Assembly: GCA_905214365.1 (NCBI GenBank)
Contig: CAJMMH010000150.1
Coordinates: forward strand, 1 to 6,810
DNA: 6,810 nucleotides
Source of the DNA: an uncultured bacterium
GTDB lineage: Bacteria; Bacillota; Clostridia; Lachnospirales; Lachnospiraceae
Direction: 5' to 3'
Shown: piece by piece, positions 5,667 to 6,810 of the stretch
Layout: each line of letters starts with the position of its first letter
How positions within the stretch are numbered: the stretch's first letter is position 1
Made by a program: the position numbers and the translations under genes
Notes under the pieces: generated by a model
The model's input: the letters and a program-made list of their open reading frames with translations, nothing else
What the model was told of the DNA's origin: nothing
Database searches by the model: none

Positions 5667-5695
5667 ACCCTATCACAGTTTTTGCAGTCTGTCAA
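5667..5695 (-). promoter_or_regulatory. Candidate promoter of the SGNH hydrolase gene
   Basis: On the minus strand there is a perfect -35 box TTGACA (5690-5695), a 17-bp spacer and a weak -10 box TAGGGT (5667-5672) preceded by TGA, so it may act as an extended -10. An alternative -10 box TACAAT (5649-5654) has only a poor -35 partner. A perfect inverted repeat GCAGT-6-ACTGC spans the -35 box and could be an operator. Confidence 0.5.
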
Positions 5696-5714
5696 CTGCC
5701 GCTGCAGCGTCTTT

Positions 5715-5761
5715 TTCAGCTCGTTACTGTTCACGCTACGCTCGAACAGTAACTTCAGCTC
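5715..5761. mobile_element. Small palindromic element with flanking 8-bp direct repeats
   Basis: A perfect 10-bp inverted repeat, GTTACTGTTC (5723-5732) and GAACAGTAAC (5744-5753), encloses an 11-nt loop. It is flanked immediately by the direct repeats TTCAGCTC (5715-5722 and 5754-5761). This is the layout expected of a miniature insertion with a target-site duplication. The right-hand direct repeat holds the stop codon of the znuB-like gene. A related, degenerate copy lies at 4355-4398. No T-run follows the stem in the minus direction, so it does not look like an intrinsic terminator. Whether it is really mobile is inferred. Confidence 0.55.
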
Positions 5762-6579
5762 CGCAATATGCCGCGCAGCTTTTCCGCCGCCATTGCGCCA
5801 AGCAGGAATACCAGGTTTACAAGAACAACGCTTGCTCCGGTCGGCGCGGAAAACCAGAATGACGCAATCAGACCGATCAGGAACGTAATGACAGATACGA
5901 TGGCCGCGCCAAGCACGACACCCCGGAAGCTTTTGCACAGGCGCATGGAAATTAACGCCGGGAAGATAATCAGGCTGGAAATCAGCATCGCTCCCATCAT
6001 GCGCATGCCAAGTACAATGGTTACTGCCGTCAGTACGGAAATCAGCAGATTATACAAGCGGATCCGTACGCCGGAGGCTCTGGCAAAGCTTTCATCAAAC
6101 GTAACCGCAAACATCTTATGGTAACAGAACAGATACAGAACGATTACAACAACAGAAAGCGCCGCGCTGAAAATAACATCCTCCGTTGTCATCACAAGAA
6201 TACTTCCAAACATATAGCTGGATACATCGGTATTCATGCCGGTTGTCAGCGCAGTAACGGTAACTCCGATTGCTAACGATGAGGAAGAGACAACCGCAAT
6301 CGCCGCGTCACTCTTCATCTTTCCGTTTTCCTGCAGACGCAGAAGGAAAAACGCGGCAATTACCACAATCGGAATCGACAGATACAACGGCGCGATTCCG
6401 GCGGCAAGCGCAATCGACAGCGCGCCGAATGAAACATGGGACAGACCGTCCCCAATCATTGAATACCGCTTTAATACCAGGCAGACGCCAAGCAACGCCG
6501 CGCAGAGCGATACCAGCACGCCGACAATTGCCGCGCGCTGGATAAACGAATACTGAAACATATGAATAAGCAGATTCAT
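5755..6579 (-). CDS. znuB: Metal ABC transporter permease (ZnuB/MntB family)
   Basis: The 274-aa hydrophobic protein is the membrane channel of a zinc/manganese-type (ABC-3 family) importer. It has about eight membrane segments. The family hallmark after the second segment is present: LKRYSMIGDGLSHVSFGALSI, which contains the likely ATPase-coupling region. GMRMMGAMLISSLIIFPA is a conserved family segment near residues 190-207. Length is normal. The start at 6579 follows the ATPase stop by one base, with GGGAGG about 10 nt upstream inside the end of the ATPase gene, so the two are translationally coupled. The metal is not determined by sequence; zinc is a likely guess and manganese or iron are possible. 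The solute-binding protein gene is not in this window. The stop codon lies in a direct repeat that flanks a palindromic element. Confidence 0.9.
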   Translation of the reverse strand: MNLLIHMFQYSFIQRAAIVGVLVSLCAALLGVCLVLKRYSMIGDGLSHVSFGALSIALAAGIAPLYLSIPIVVIAAFFLLRLQENGKMKSDAAIAVVSSSSLAIGVTVTALTTGMNTDVSSYMFGSILVMTTEDVIFSAALSVVVIVLYLFCYHKMFAVTFDESFARASGVRIRLYNLLISVLTAVTIVLGMRMMGAMLISSLIIFPALISMRLCKSFRGVVLGAAIVSVITFLIGLIASFWFSAPTGASVVLVNLVFLLGAMAAEKLRGILRS

Positions 6580-6580
6580 C

Positions 6581-6810
6581 TTATTTTTTCCTCCCTGTTC
6601 CGGCCGCAGCCTCCAGAAACTCCTGCCCGACCCGACTGTTCTGATACTCCGAAACCGATCCGAAGAACATCATTTCCCGCTCCATATGCAGCACCTTTCC
6701 TGCATCCTGCATCGCCTGATCCACATCATGCGTAATCATCAGAATTGCCGTCTGCTCCTCGCGCTTCAATTCCCCCAGCACTCCATACACCTCTCTTGTC
6801 ACTGCCGGGC
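6581..6810 (-). CDS. znuC: Metal ABC transporter ATP-binding protein (ZnuC-like), C-terminal part
   Basis: Only the last 76 codons or so are inside the window; the gene continues past the right edge. The visible part includes the switch (H-loop) motif ILMITHDVDQA, whose histidine contacts the ATP gamma-phosphate. It ends with a typical family tail, GSVSEYQNSRVGQEFLEAA. The Walker A, Walker B and signature motifs lie outside the window. The family call rests mainly on the H-loop and on the coupled permease of the ZnuB/MntB family, one base downstream. The metal specificity is open. Confidence 0.85.
   Translation of the reverse strand, partial: PAVTREVYGVLGELKREEQTAILMITHDVDQAMQDAGKVLHMEREMMFFGSVSEYQNSRVGQEFLEAAAGTGRKK

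Noticed and set aside
5723..5753. Palindrome as an intrinsic terminator of the metal transporter operon
   Set aside because: The stem is followed by GAGCTGAAAAAG in the minus direction, with no T-run.
5606..5938. Upstream extension of the SGNH hydrolase frame by 111 codons
   Set aside because: The extension crosses the palindrome and enters znuB in another frame. The strong GGAGG site belongs to the ATG at 5605, and the SGNH domain begins right there.

Overview
The window looks like a chromosomal housekeeping region of an anaerobic Firmicute, most likely of the class Clostridia and possibly Lachnospiraceae-like. The reasons are the gene order rplS - signal peptidase-like gene - rbgA/ylqF - rnhB - yraN, strong GGAGG ribosome binding sites, TTGACA-type promoters, GTG starts, a cysteine-rich DUF1540 protein, and GC-richer genes set among AT-rich intergenic DNA. 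The taxon is inferred and cannot be fixed from the sequence alone. All genes lie on the minus strand except the DUF1540 gene at 4522-4839.

Right end (transcribed leftwards): the 3' end of an ABC transporter ATPase gene (znuC-like) and its complete membrane permease (znuB-like) make a tight metal-uptake operon. The permease stop codon lies in an 8-bp direct repeat that brackets a perfect 10-bp inverted repeat (5715-5761). This looks like a tiny mobile palindrome with a target-site duplication. A GDSL/SGNH hydrolase with its own candidate promoter follows. A divergent 105-aa protein with two DUF1540 cysteine repeats sits between the hydrolase and rplS. It is preceded by a structured leader that carries a second, decayed copy of the palindrome.

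Centre and left: rplS (bL19) has a clear extended -10 promoter and a strong intrinsic terminator. Beyond the terminator, five genes run in the same direction with short gaps: the signal peptidase-like gene, rbgA (50S assembly GTPase), rnhB (RNase HII), yraN (UPF0102 nuclease-like) and pgeF (laccase-domain YlmD/YfiH). No separate promoter was seen after the terminator, so this group may depend on read-through from rplS. The left edge holds a truncated tRNA-Glu(CTC), also on the minus strand, preceded by two tandem promoters whose upstream modules are near-duplicates.

The most notable observation is that the signal peptidase-like protein keeps the fold motifs, but both catalytic dyad positions are changed (Ser to Ala49, Lys to Arg89). 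It therefore looks like a pseudoenzyme at the usual lepB locus. The other leads are the tandem duplicated tRNA promoters, the palindromic repeat family with a possible target-site duplication, and alternative hairpins ahead of the DUF1540 gene. I did not find a defence system, CRISPR array, prophage or other large novel system.
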